A stretch of DNA of 32,056 bases from an uncultured Ruminococcus sp. (GTDB taxonomy: Bacteria > Bacillota > Clostridia > Oscillospirales > Acutalibacteraceae), in the NCBI GenBank assembly GCA_902790475.1, contig CADASG010000012.1, forward strand, positions 1 to 32,056, written 5' to 3'. The position numbers were made by a program, and so were the translations under genes. Below, in pieces: positions 15,081-20,668 of the stretch. A model generated the notes under the pieces. The model searched no databases. It was given only the letters and a program-made list of their open reading frames with translations, and was not told the origin of the DNA. Numbering within the stretch: the first letter of the stretch is position 1; each line of letters opens with the position of its first letter.

Positions 15081-15125
15081 TATATCAAATTATTGAAAAA
15101 TACAAAAGTCTGCTCAATGTCGAGC
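15004..15125. repeat. 19-bp direct repeat flanking the last iteron
   Basis: AGTCTGCTCAATGTCGAGC occurs exactly at 15004-15022 and 15107-15125, 103 bp apart, with iteron 4 between the copies. The second copy covers the last codons and stop of the rep gene. It may be part of the origin or the trace of a small duplication. Confidence 0.75.
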
Positions 15126-16067
15126 GTCTTTGCCGCTGTCAACTCTGCAAAATGCTCCCAAAACTTCAACCTTTTGGAAATTTGAACCATTATACAAAAT
15201 ATGGGGATTTACAAATAACATTTTGCTTTGCGGCGAATTGGTACCATTATCAACATACGATATTAAAAATTCTGTCCTGTGGTTATGCTCAAATGTTAGC
15301 ACTTGCAATTCTTTAAGAAGTCTTGCGGATTGGCTGACGTTGTAACCAATCAAATTGCATAAATCTATCACTGACAGCGGCATAATATCATCAATCTCTT
15401 TGATAAAGGGGTCTTTGCAAAAAATGTTATATTCCAAGTTAATATAGGGTAATAATTTGAATACATAACCAAGTTGCTTATGTTTGCGAATGCTTGTTGC
15501 ATTATATAGCTTTCTTATTGCATTGATATAAGCCTTTTGGTAATGTGTGACCTCCGGCTCCTGCGTCTTTGGTAATTTACCTCTAAATATGTTTGCGCTT
15601 TTTGAAATATACAAATCACCATCTTGCTCAACCACATACTTATCTTTGACTTCACGCCAAAAATCATATACTGCTTGTTTTGAGATAGCGAGAATTTGCT
15701 GTAAATCTGTTTTCTTGATTGTGGTTTTTTCTGATCGTTGAAATCTGCCATTGTAATTTAGATAGGTGCATAGCATTACTAATTTGGTGACGGTCTGCGG
15801 CTGTATATCTGAGAAAATATTATCAGCTAATACCCAGTAAAAATGTCCTAACTCTTTAGCCGCTAACTGTTTGTAATGTTCTTTCTCTGCTATGCGTTTT
15901 TTCATTTCTGCCCAATCTCGCGCGGCTTTTTGTTGGTGAGGCGTTTTATATGTCGTGCCGATTGGTACTAACAGGCTTATCATCTCTGTCGCTTCGCCTG
16001 TGCTTGTGTTGACCTTGTATTGCTTGCCGTCAACCTCTGTTAAAATCGTATTACTTATAAAAATCAA
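15114..16067 (-). CDS. Replication initiator-like winged-helix protein (RepL-like)
   Basis: This 317-residue protein probably starts replication of the excised element. A winged-helix region around residues 90-160 (TVTKLVMLCTYLNYNG, KTDLQQILAISKQAVYDFWREV, YVVEQDGDLYIS) is followed by a second helical domain. A C-terminal stretch ending MLFVNPHILYNGSN recalls RepL-type plasmid proteins. I am fairly sure of the DNA-binding fold and less sure of the exact family. The iteron origin lies directly downstream. The start is TTG at 16067-16065, overlapping the HNH stop as TTGA; no ATG occurs for the first 28 codons, so the TTG start coupled to the upstream gene is preferred. Confidence 0.65.
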   Translation of the reverse strand: MIFISNTILTEVDGKQYKVNTSTGEATEMISLLVPIGTTYKTPHQQKAARDWAEMKKRIAEKEHYKQLAAKELGHFYWVLADNIFSDIQPQTVTKLVMLCTYLNYNGRFQRSEKTTIKKTDLQQILAISKQAVYDFWREVKDKYVVEQDGDLYISKSANIFRGKLPKTQEPEVTHYQKAYINAIRKLYNATSIRKHKQLGYVFKLLPYINLEYNIFCKDPFIKEIDDIMPLSVIDLCNLIGYNVSQSARLLKELQVLTFEHNHRTEFLISYVDNGTNSPQSKMLFVNPHILYNGSNFQKVEVLGAFCRVDSGKDARH

Positions 16068-16483
16068 TCCTTTCTTTCTTTTTTGCTGTCCTGATAATAC
16101 TGTGCATTTTCTTTATAGGTTGCCCACTTCAAATCATCAATGCAATTTTCATTTTTGCGGTTTTTGCTGTGGTGTATAAGTGGTTTGTTATCTGGGTTAT
16201 CAATGAACTCTCCGATTATCCTATGTGTTTTTTCTGTCTTGAACGTCCCATCTGCTTGTTTCAAATCGACTTTGCCATATCTTGTAGGGGTTGCGCCGTC
16301 TTTCATTTCTTTAAGTTTGTTTGCCGCTGTTACTCTAAATATTTTTCCTTGCTGAGTACCAACATAATACGGTTTACCTCTGCCCTCAATAAATAAGAAT
16401 CCGAATCGTGCAAAAAACTTTTTGAAGAATGGTGATAAATCCTTGTAACCTTTTTGGGGCTTTTTATATTTCTTGTTTCGCAT
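16064..16483 (-). CDS. HNH endonuclease-family protein
   Basis: A 139-residue basic protein whose C-terminal half reads HRIIGEFIDNPDNKPLIHHS, then NRKNENCIDDLKWATYKEN. This is the HNH_3 pattern of phage HNH nucleases (H-R, N-x-P-x-N-K, H-H, N-x-x-x-x-L-x-W-x-T-x-x-E-N). The active-site His pair and the final Asn are present. The N-terminal half (basic YKKPQKGYKDLSPFFKKFF, then a short beta-rich region) may bind DNA. It is coupled to both neighbours, TAATG upstream and TTGA downstream, so it is expressed with the Rep protein; nicking at the origin or homing are both possible roles. Confidence 0.75.
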   Translation of the reverse strand: MRNKKYKKPQKGYKDLSPFFKKFFARFGFLFIEGRGKPYYVGTQQGKIFRVTAANKLKEMKDGATPTRYGKVDLKQADGTFKTEKTHRIIGEFIDNPDNKPLIHHSKNRKNENCIDDLKWATYKENAQYYQDSKKERKD

Positions 16484-16632
16484 TAAAACACCTCGCTTAG
16501 TTTATTAACATATTTTTTTATTCTATCCTCTGTTTTGGCTGATAATTTCAAATCATGTCGAATCCAACGGTAATATGCAGCTGTGCTAATGCTCATTCTT
16601 TTGCAAAACACAGTGATGGGTATACCAACCAT
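16483..16632 (-). CDS. Small HTH protein, start uncertain
   Basis: Reading leftward to a TAA that overlaps the HNH start (TAATG), this frame encodes MVGIPITVFCKRMSISTAAYYRWI and then LKLSAKTEDRIKKYVNKL. That is a helix-turn-helix followed by a basic helix, like small phage antirepressor or activator proteins. The only ATG (16632) has no ribosome site. The frame stays open upstream to a strong GGAGGT (16683-16678) with no ATG, GTG or TTG at the proper distance; an AUA at 16668 has the right spacing. It is the first gene behind the leftward promoter at 16795-16767. The small size makes the call tentative, although the coupling to HNH supports it. Confidence 0.55.
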   Translation of the reverse strand: MVGIPITVFCKRMSISTAAYYRWIRHDLKLSAKTEDRIKKYVNKLSEVF

Positions 16633-16706
16633 TTGTAATGCTTTTTGTGTCTGCTCCTGTAGATTTATAACTAATTCACCTCCAATCCATATAAAAATAA
16701 AAACTC

Positions 16707-16735
16707 TTGACTTGCGAAAAAATACTTGCTATAAT
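16707..16735 (+). promoter_or_regulatory. Rightward promoter of the repressor gene
   Basis: TTGACT (16707-16712), a 17-bp spacer and a perfect TATAAT (16730-16735). It reads rightward through the leftward promoter at 16767-16795 into the repressor gene, leaving a leader of about 110 bases. A second TATAAT at 16827-16832, without a clear -35, could also serve the gene. Confidence 0.7.
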
Positions 16736-16766
16736 TTGTATAAATATCAATTTACTTGACAATTAT

Positions 16767-16795
16767 ATTATAGACAAAATTTGTTGCTCTGTCAA
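16767..16795 (-). promoter_or_regulatory. Leftward promoter of the HTH-HNH-rep arm
   Basis: On the minus strand a perfect TTGACA (16795-16790), a 17-bp spacer and a perfect TATAAT (16772-16767). Transcription runs left into the small HTH, HNH and rep genes and faces the repressor promoter. Confidence 0.82.
16774..16784. promoter_or_regulatory. Candidate repressor operator
   Basis: ACAAAATTTGT is a perfect dyad around a central A and lies in the spacer of the leftward promoter. An outer dyad CTTGACA (16755-16761) / TGTCAAG (16790-16796) encloses it. Binding here would block the leftward arm directly. Confidence 0.5.
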
Positions 16796-16852
16796 GCCTA
16801 TCAACACAAAATAATAGAATCGCAAGTATAATTAACACAAAGGAATGATTAC

Positions 16853-17482
16853 ATGATTGTTGACAAGTACAATGAAATTTTACCAAGCAGAATCCGTGCG
16901 CTTATTGCAGACAGCGGCGCAACTCAGAACCAAATAGCAAAAGAAATCGGTGTTACACGTCAATCTATATCTCAATACTGCGATGGCTCAACCGTGCCGA
17001 ATGCGGACAAGTTGCTAAAATTAGCACAGTATTTTAATGTATCAGCCGATTATTTGTTAGGCATAACAAATGCAAAAACCATTGATAAAGATGTACAATT
17101 CATTTGTGAGTACACAGGGCTAAACGAATCTGTCATTGGTTCATTAGCCGATAGAGAACTACCAAACTATATTGCTGAACTGCTGAATCTGTTTTCAAAA
17201 TCATATCAAACAGAATATTTGTGCAAGTCTATCATCAACTATTTGAACACTGAAAACTTAGAAATAAAGGGAACAGATTATTTTGACTTTGGGGATATGG
17301 ATTGCATTTTGAATGCCCCTAAATTGAATTGGCTATTTTATAAATCGGTTGATACCAACGGCGATACAACAATATCACAAGAAAAAATTGATAATTCTTT
17401 TTGGGAAAATTACTTTTTGATAGAGGTACAAAAAACCCTTATAAAAGCAAAATCTGAAATAAACAAATCAACAGATAAATAA
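16853..17482 (+). CDS. XRE-family (cI/Stl-like) repressor
   Basis: This 209-residue regulator has an N-terminal HTH_3 domain: SRIRALIADSGATQNQIAKEIGVTRQSISQYCDGSTVPNADKLLKLAQYFNVSADYLLG (split here only for description; about residues 12-67). The remaining 140 residues are acidic and helical, with no RecA-type cleavage site that I can see. It is the only gene of the left half read rightward and sits behind promoters that face the replication arm, the standard position of a prophage or satellite master repressor. AAGGA precedes the ATG. Release from repression might occur by a partner protein rather than self-cleavage. Confidence 0.85.
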   Translation: MIVDKYNEILPSRIRALIADSGATQNQIAKEIGVTRQSISQYCDGSTVPNADKLLKLAQYFNVSADYLLGITNAKTIDKDVQFICEYTGLNESVIGSLADRELPNYIAELLNLFSKSYQTEYLCKSIINYLNTENLEIKGTDYFDFGDMDCILNAPKLNWLFYKSVDTNGDTTISQEKIDNSFWENYFLIEVQKTLIKAKSEINKSTDK

Positions 17483-17556
17483 AATATTGCTTTTATCATA
17501 AAAAAGCGATACAGGGCAAATATAGCCAAAATAGAGGTATATACAGCGGCAATACA

Positions 17557-17589
17557 AAACCCTACCAACTGTTATAGCTGATAGGGTTT
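17557..17589. terminator. Bidirectional terminator between repressor and resolvase genes
   Basis: AAACCCTA (17557-17564) pairs with TAGGGTTT (17582-17589), followed on the plus strand by ATTATTTATT and preceded by an A-rich stretch. It separates two converging genes. Confidence 0.65.
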
Positions 17590-17594
17590 ATTAT

Positions 17595-18233
17595 TTATTG
17601 TGTTTGATATTGTTTAACCAACTTGTAAAAAGTGTTCGGTTTGAGGTTCATCATCTCCATTGCTTTGCGGGCTGTTATTTGCTTTGCTTGCCATTGTGGA
17701 ATAACCTCTTGCCAATTATCGGGGTAGGTTGCTTTTGGTCTGCCAACCGGGTTGCCTGTCTTGTTGCTTATTAGTCTGCCCTCAGTATCACGCTTCATAG
17801 AGTCGTAACCTTCGCGCTGTCTTTGCTTTATGGTTTTGCGCTCATTCTCTGCGATACTTGTTAAAACCTCGATTAAGATATTAGTTACCATATCGCTTAC
17901 CCACTCTTGACCCTCTGGATAATCAATCAGTGTAGTGGGTATGTCAATAACCTTTAGCTTGATACCGTGCGCCTTAAAATATTGAATCTCTTGCTTTGCT
18001 TGCTCTTTGTTGCGGCTGAGTCGGTCAAGGCTTTTGATGTAAAGTGTATCACCTTTAACCAACTTACCAATGCCAACCTTTAAGGATTGATAACCGTCAC
18101 GCTGGAAGTCTTTGCCGCTTGCTTTATCGGTAACGATCATATCAGGCTCAACATATTGCTGTAATGCTTTAATCTGTCTGTCAAGATTTTGCTCCCGTGT
18201 GCTTACTCTCGCATAACCAACTACTTTACTCAT
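17595..18233 (-). CDS. Serine recombinase, resolvase/invertase family
   Basis: A small serine recombinase of 212 residues. The N-terminal catalytic domain begins VGYARVSTREQNLDRQIKAL with the nucleophilic Ser in ARVS, and IKSLDRLSRNKEQ carries the conserved arginines. A long E helix and a C-terminal HTH (GRPKATYPDN, then ARKAMEMMNLKPNTFYKLV) follow as in Tn3-type resolvases. It probably resolves multimers of the excised element, a plasmid-maintenance trait; inversion is the alternative. The ATG at 18233 follows AAAGGAGCGGTAACA; a start six codons upstream lacks such a site. It follows the small membrane-protein gene by 14 bases. Confidence 0.9.
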   Translation of the reverse strand: MSKVVGYARVSTREQNLDRQIKALQQYVEPDMIVTDKASGKDFQRDGYQSLKVGIGKLVKGDTLYIKSLDRLSRNKEQAKQEIQYFKAHGIKLKVIDIPTTLIDYPEGQEWVSDMVTNILIEVLTSIAENERKTIKQRQREGYDSMKRDTEGRLISNKTGNPVGRPKATYPDNWQEVIPQWQAKQITARKAMEMMNLKPNTFYKLVKQYQTQ

Positions 18234-18247
18234 TGTTACCGCTCCTT

Positions 18248-18436
18248 TCACCTAATACCATATTTGCGTGCAATAGCTTTGCGCTCTGCTTTAGTTTTGC
18301 CGATCATCTCAATCATCATGTTCTTTGTGGCATTTGAAGTCATTTGTTGACTTTTGGAATCTGCCTTATACTGTTCTCTCTGAATCTTTGCGCCTGCAAT
18401 CGCTAAACCAACGATAACCATAATAAATGCCGCCAT
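18248..18436 (-). CDS. Small protein with one N-terminal membrane helix
   Basis: This 62-residue protein starts with the hydrophobic segment AAFIMVIVGLAIAGA and then turns strongly polar and basic (KIQREQYKADSKSQQ, GKTKAERKAIARKYGIR). The topology would leave a basic cytoplasmic tail. An excellent ribosome site (AAGGAGCGAGAGTA) precedes the ATG and it heads the resolvase operon, so I take it as real despite its size. I do not recognise the family. Confidence 0.65.
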   Translation of the reverse strand: MAAFIMVIVGLAIAGAKIQREQYKADSKSQQMTSNATKNMMIEMIGKTKAERKAIARKYGIR

Positions 18437-18487
18437 TACTCTCGCTCCTTAAATGGAAAAATGTGTGTTTGTTTTTGGATTGATTTT

Positions 18488-18516
18488 AGTATAGCATAAG
18501 TGTTTGTAAAAGTCAA
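18488..18516 (-). promoter_or_regulatory. Promoter of the membrane protein-resolvase operon
   Basis: On the minus strand TTGACT (18516-18511), a 17-bp spacer and TATACT (18493-18488), reading left into the gene at 18436. Confidence 0.75.
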
Positions 18517-18573
18517 GTGTATTTTTAAATAATTTACAAATATTTTTTATTTTAACACAAAATATTTACAAAC
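18502..18573. repeat. Candidate res site: TTTGTAAA/TTTACAAA half-sites
   Basis: GTTTGTAAA (18502-18510), TTTACAAAT (18533-18541) and TTTACAAAC (18565-18573) lie in one AT-rich stretch just upstream of the resolvase operon, overlapping its promoter. Inverted half-sites beside a resolvase gene are what a res site looks like and would also give autorepression. The low complexity of the stretch weakens the case. Confidence 0.4.
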
Positions 18574-18629
18574 ATATAATGGTGGTGGTTTTTGATGTGT
18601 AAAAAAGTGTACTTTTATAAACAAAACAA

Positions 18630-18654
18630 CACAGCGGCAATAATAACCGCTGTG
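18630..18654 (-). terminator. Terminator of the 80-residue protein gene
   Basis: CACAGCGG (18630-18637) pairs with CCGCTGTG (18647-18654), loop of nine. On the minus strand the stem is followed by GTTGTTTTGTTTAT, a T-rich tail. Confidence 0.65.
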
Positions 18655-18671
18655 CTGTTCTCTAATACATA

Positions 18672-18914
18672 TTAGAAGAAATCGCCGCCATAAACCAAAT
18701 TAACAAATTGTTTTAACTGTCGTTTATAACCTTGTCTTTCAATCTCTTTTAATTCTGATACTGCCTGTTGAAAGTCTTTGTTTTGCTCCCACTCATCTTT
18801 TGGCAAGTCCAACCGGCTCACCTTCTCTAATAAATGAAATGGTTTTGCAAACTGTTCTTTGTGTGCCTCGATAATAGCAACATCTTGTTGTGTGATGGTT
18901 TGTGTTGTGTTCAT
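18672..18914 (-). CDS. Hypothetical 80-residue protein
   Basis: The sequence (MNTTQTITQQDVAIIEAHKE, ending VNLVYGGDFF) is charged and mostly helical, with no motif I recognise. The ATG has an AAAGG site about eleven bases upstream and the gene is followed by a clear terminator, both of which favour a real gene. It is the last gene before the right end of the element, a position often used for accessory cargo. Confidence 0.55.
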   Translation of the reverse strand: MNTTQTITQQDVAIIEAHKEQFAKPFHLLEKVSRLDLPKDEWEQNKDFQQAVSELKEIERQGYKRQLKQFVNLVYGGDFF

Positions 18915-19236
18915 TTTAATTCAACCTTTCAATTATATTTCTACCCACAGGGGGATAGTTTACATTTGTGTTTCATTGGTTATGCCGCTGTCTGTCGTTA
19001 TGTGATACTCTCTATCCTCACAGCGGCAAAAACAATTATAACTCATTATTTGTACCAATCAAAACAATCACTTATAATTGTTTTTTAGTTTGCTATCTGT
19101 GTTTCGTTTTGGGGTCTTATTTGGGTCTTAAAGCTATGAAATGATATGTAATGATATGTTTGTAACCACAGCGAAAAAGCCTTGTATTGACCGCATATGA
19201 CACGAAATGAAATACTGTGTTTTGTGTCTGGATTTT
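18915..19236. other. Right end of the element, no gene
   Basis: This non-coding stretch holds an inverted repeat GCCGCTGT (18984-18991) / ACAGCGGC (19020-19027), the candidate integrase arm sites at 19112-19130, and a tandem AATGATATGT (19140-19149, 19150-19159). Frames that cross attR here are not believable genes. Confidence 0.6.
19112..19130. repeat. Right integrase arm-type sites (candidate)
   Basis: GGGTCTTATTT (19112-19122) followed directly by GGGTCTTA (19123-19130), in the same orientation as the tandem pair near attL (13023-13048). The pair lies about 107 bp inside attR. Confidence 0.65.
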
Positions 19237-19259
19237 TTCAAGTCCCGTCACTCGCACCA
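19237..19259 (+). other. attR core
   Basis: An exact copy of the 23-bp 3' end of tRNA-Leu (TTCAAGTCCC to CTCGCACCA) with no tRNA 5' part before it. The host terminator follows five bases later. Confidence 0.92.
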
Positions 19260-19263
19260 TTTT

Positions 19264-19290
19264 GAGGCAGTTTTTAACTGCCTCTTTTGT
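19264..19290 (+). terminator. Original tRNA-Leu terminator, displaced beyond attR
   Basis: GAGGCAGTT (19264-19272) pairs perfectly with AACTGCCTC (19276-19284), loop TTT, followed by TTTTGTTTT. Its distance from the attR core shows it stood right behind the tRNA before insertion. Confidence 0.88.
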
Positions 19291-19396
19291 TTTGCCATTT
19301 TTTCTTAAAATGCCCGAAAATGGCTTAAATACTGGGACTTTGAGCACTCGCATAGTTGAGTTGAGAAAAGTTGAAATCGGTTAAGATAAGATAAAG

Positions 19397-19438
19397 TGCA
19401 GTCAAAATTACAGTCAACTGCAGTCACGAATGCAGTCA
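19397..19438. repeat. Four phased T(G/A)CAGTCA octamers
   Basis: Direct copies at 19397-19404, 19409-19416, 19419-19426 and 19431-19438 start 12, 10 and 12 bp apart, about one helical turn each. They lie about 130 bp before the DUF6809 gene and could bind a regulator or a recombinase. The rest of 19291-19564 shows no gene. Confidence 0.6.
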
Positions 19439-19564
19439 AAAACATAGATTTTTCGTGAAAACATATAGACCGGACAGCAGAAAAAAGCTGTCAATTTAAG
19501 AAAAAATGACCTTAATTCACTGAATCGTTTGTTTGACAAATCTATTTTCGGAGGTCATATCATA

Positions 19565-19873
19565 ATGAAAAATGCAATCTCGGAACTGTATTACGGCAAC
19601 ATTGATCCGCAGGCGCGCGGTTTCAAGAACGGTAGTTTTTTGAAAAAGCAAATGGCTGTCCTTTCGGAAAGCGAAGCGATGCTGACCGAAAAGCTGACAG
19701 GCGAAGAAAAGAAAGCGTTTCTCTCTTTTGTAAATGCTTCTGACGTTATCTTAGGAGAATCGGAGCTTGACAGTTTCATCGTCGGATTCAGATTAGGCGC
19801 AAGGATTATTTACGACACCTTTGTAAGTGACGATACGCCGTATGAGGATTTATTGAAGAAGCAGAGCGAATGA
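19565..19873 (+). CDS. DUF6809 family protein
   Basis: This 102-residue protein starts MKNAISELYYGNIDPQARGF and includes LTGEEKKAFLSFVNASDVI and FIVGFRLGARIIYDTF. This is the small helical family found widely on Clostridia mobile elements and beside transposon genes (known to me as DUF6809); its function is unknown. The ATG at 19565 follows GGAGGTCATATCATA. An earlier in-frame start lies within the leader. It is coupled by ATGA to the next, broken, gene, and tnpV follows, so the three form an old transposon passenger operon. Confidence 0.72.
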   Translation: MKNAISELYYGNIDPQARGFKNGSFLKKQMAVLSESEAMLTEKLTGEEKKAFLSFVNASDVILGESELDSFIVGFRLGARIIYDTFVSDDTPYEDLLKKQSE

Positions 19874-20063
19874 GAAATCCTAAATATCATCTTTATCTAA
19901 CGCACGATATCTAACGCACGATGAACGGCGAACTGTTATCAACAGTTTGATTTGCTTGAAAAACAACCTTATTTCACAAGGCAGATATACCGATGCTGTC
20001 GACGAACTAATAGTCAAGCTCACAAAAGCAAAGGTTAAGAAAATCAAGATTAAGGAGGTCTGA
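19870..20063 (+). pseudogene. Small mobile-element gene broken by a 14-bp tandem duplication
   Basis: From the ATG that overlaps the DUF6809 stop, the frame reads MRNPKYHLYLTHD and then hits TAA at 19912-19914. The cause is an exact 14-bp tandem duplication, ATCTAACGCACGAT at 19895-19908 and 19909-19922. Removing one copy restores a 59-residue frame that continues ERRTVINSLICLKNNLIS, QGRYTDAVDELIVKLTK and a basic tail, a small protein family I associate with DUF6809 and TnpV operons (function unknown). It could be a dead gene or a slippage-switched one. Confidence 0.82.
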
Positions 20064-20066
20064 ATT

Positions 20067-20423
20067 ATGGCAACAACTATGACATATACGAAACAGGGCG
20101 ACTATCTTCTCCCCGATTTGAAGTTACCTGAACAACCGAAGGGCAAAATCGGCGTTTTCGGACAAAGACATAAACGTTATCTGCAAGAGCACCACAAGCT
20201 AATCTATTTCAACCTGCTTACCTCGTGTAAGCTTGCGGCATATCTTGCCGACATTGATTCTCAGGCAAACGAAATGTACGATCTGCTCATCCGTCAGCTT
20301 TCCGAAAAGGAAAACATCAACGAAGAGCTCAAAGCGGAGAATCCAATGGAATGGACGCGTAAAATGAACGCAATCCGCCTCACAGCCGCCGAAATCGTCA
20401 ACAGAGAGATAATCTACATATAA
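20067..20423 (+). CDS. tnpV: TnpV-family transposon protein
   Basis: This 118-residue protein shows the TnpV pattern. YTKQGDYLLPDLKLPEQ is followed by IGVFGQRHKRYLQEHHKLIYFNLL, LAAYLADIDSQANEMYDLLIRQL and EWTRKMNAIRLTAAEIVNREIIY. TnpV was first seen on Tn4451-type transposons and accompanies mobile DNA in Clostridia; its biochemical role is not established. AAGGAGGTCTGAATT gives a strong start. No transposase or large serine recombinase is next to it, so it is a leftover or a passenger. A strong terminator follows. Confidence 0.85.
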   Translation: MATTMTYTKQGDYLLPDLKLPEQPKGKIGVFGQRHKRYLQEHHKLIYFNLLTSCKLAAYLADIDSQANEMYDLLIRQLSEKENINEELKAENPMEWTRKMNAIRLTAAEIVNREIIYI

Positions 20424-20460
20424 ATCTTAACACCGCTTAAATATGTCATTTAAGCAAAGT

Positions 20461-20502
20461 CAAGGAGGTCAGGGACTATTTGCCTTGATCTCCTTGTTTT
20501 TT
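20461..20502 (+). terminator. Strong terminator after tnpV
   Basis: A 14-bp stem, 20461-20474 with 20483-20496 (two G-T pairs), followed by six T. It insulates the next operon from the tnpV transcript. Confidence 0.88.
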
Positions 20503-20593
20503 GTAAAATAGCCTATGGGTGTTTTATTATTTCTGTTTGTTGTGATGTTTTACAAAATAAGAGATAGTTTTTGTCAAACGGAGAGGTATATTG

Positions 20594-20622
20594 TTGAAAA
20601 AAGAGTCATTATATGATATGAT
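20594..20622 (+). promoter_or_regulatory. Promoter of the four-gene putative defence operon
   Basis: TTGAAA (20594-20599), a 17-bp spacer and TATGAT (20617-20622). The leader is about 40 bases and carries GGAGGTGAGAAT before the ATG at 20669. No other convincing promoter appears before the end of the operon. Confidence 0.65.
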
Positions 20623-20668
20623 AAAATAGAATTATTCGATATGGTTTATTGATTGTGGAGGTGAGAAT

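Larger units (their letters stand above)
12932..19259. mobile_element. 6.3-kb integrated element at tRNA-Leu (satellite-like or integrating plasmid-like)
   Basis: Bounded by the exact 23-bp repeat of the tRNA 3' end. The element is clearly more AT-rich than the chromosome to its left. Leftward arm, right to left: small HTH protein, HNH protein, Rep-like protein, iteron origin, excisionase-like protein, tyrosine integrase. Rightward: XRE repressor. Then, leftward again, a small membrane protein with a serine resolvase and an 80-residue protein. Integrase, excisionase, repressor, replication initiator and origin together resemble phage-inducible chromosomal islands, but no packaging, capsid or mobilisation gene is seen, so an integrating plasmid remains equally possible. 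Confidence 0.9.

Noticed and set aside
19506-19559. ATGACCT/AGGTCAT pair around the DUF6809 leader as a ribosome-site lock
   Set aside because: Only seven pairs across a 40-base loop; too weak to claim without folding data.
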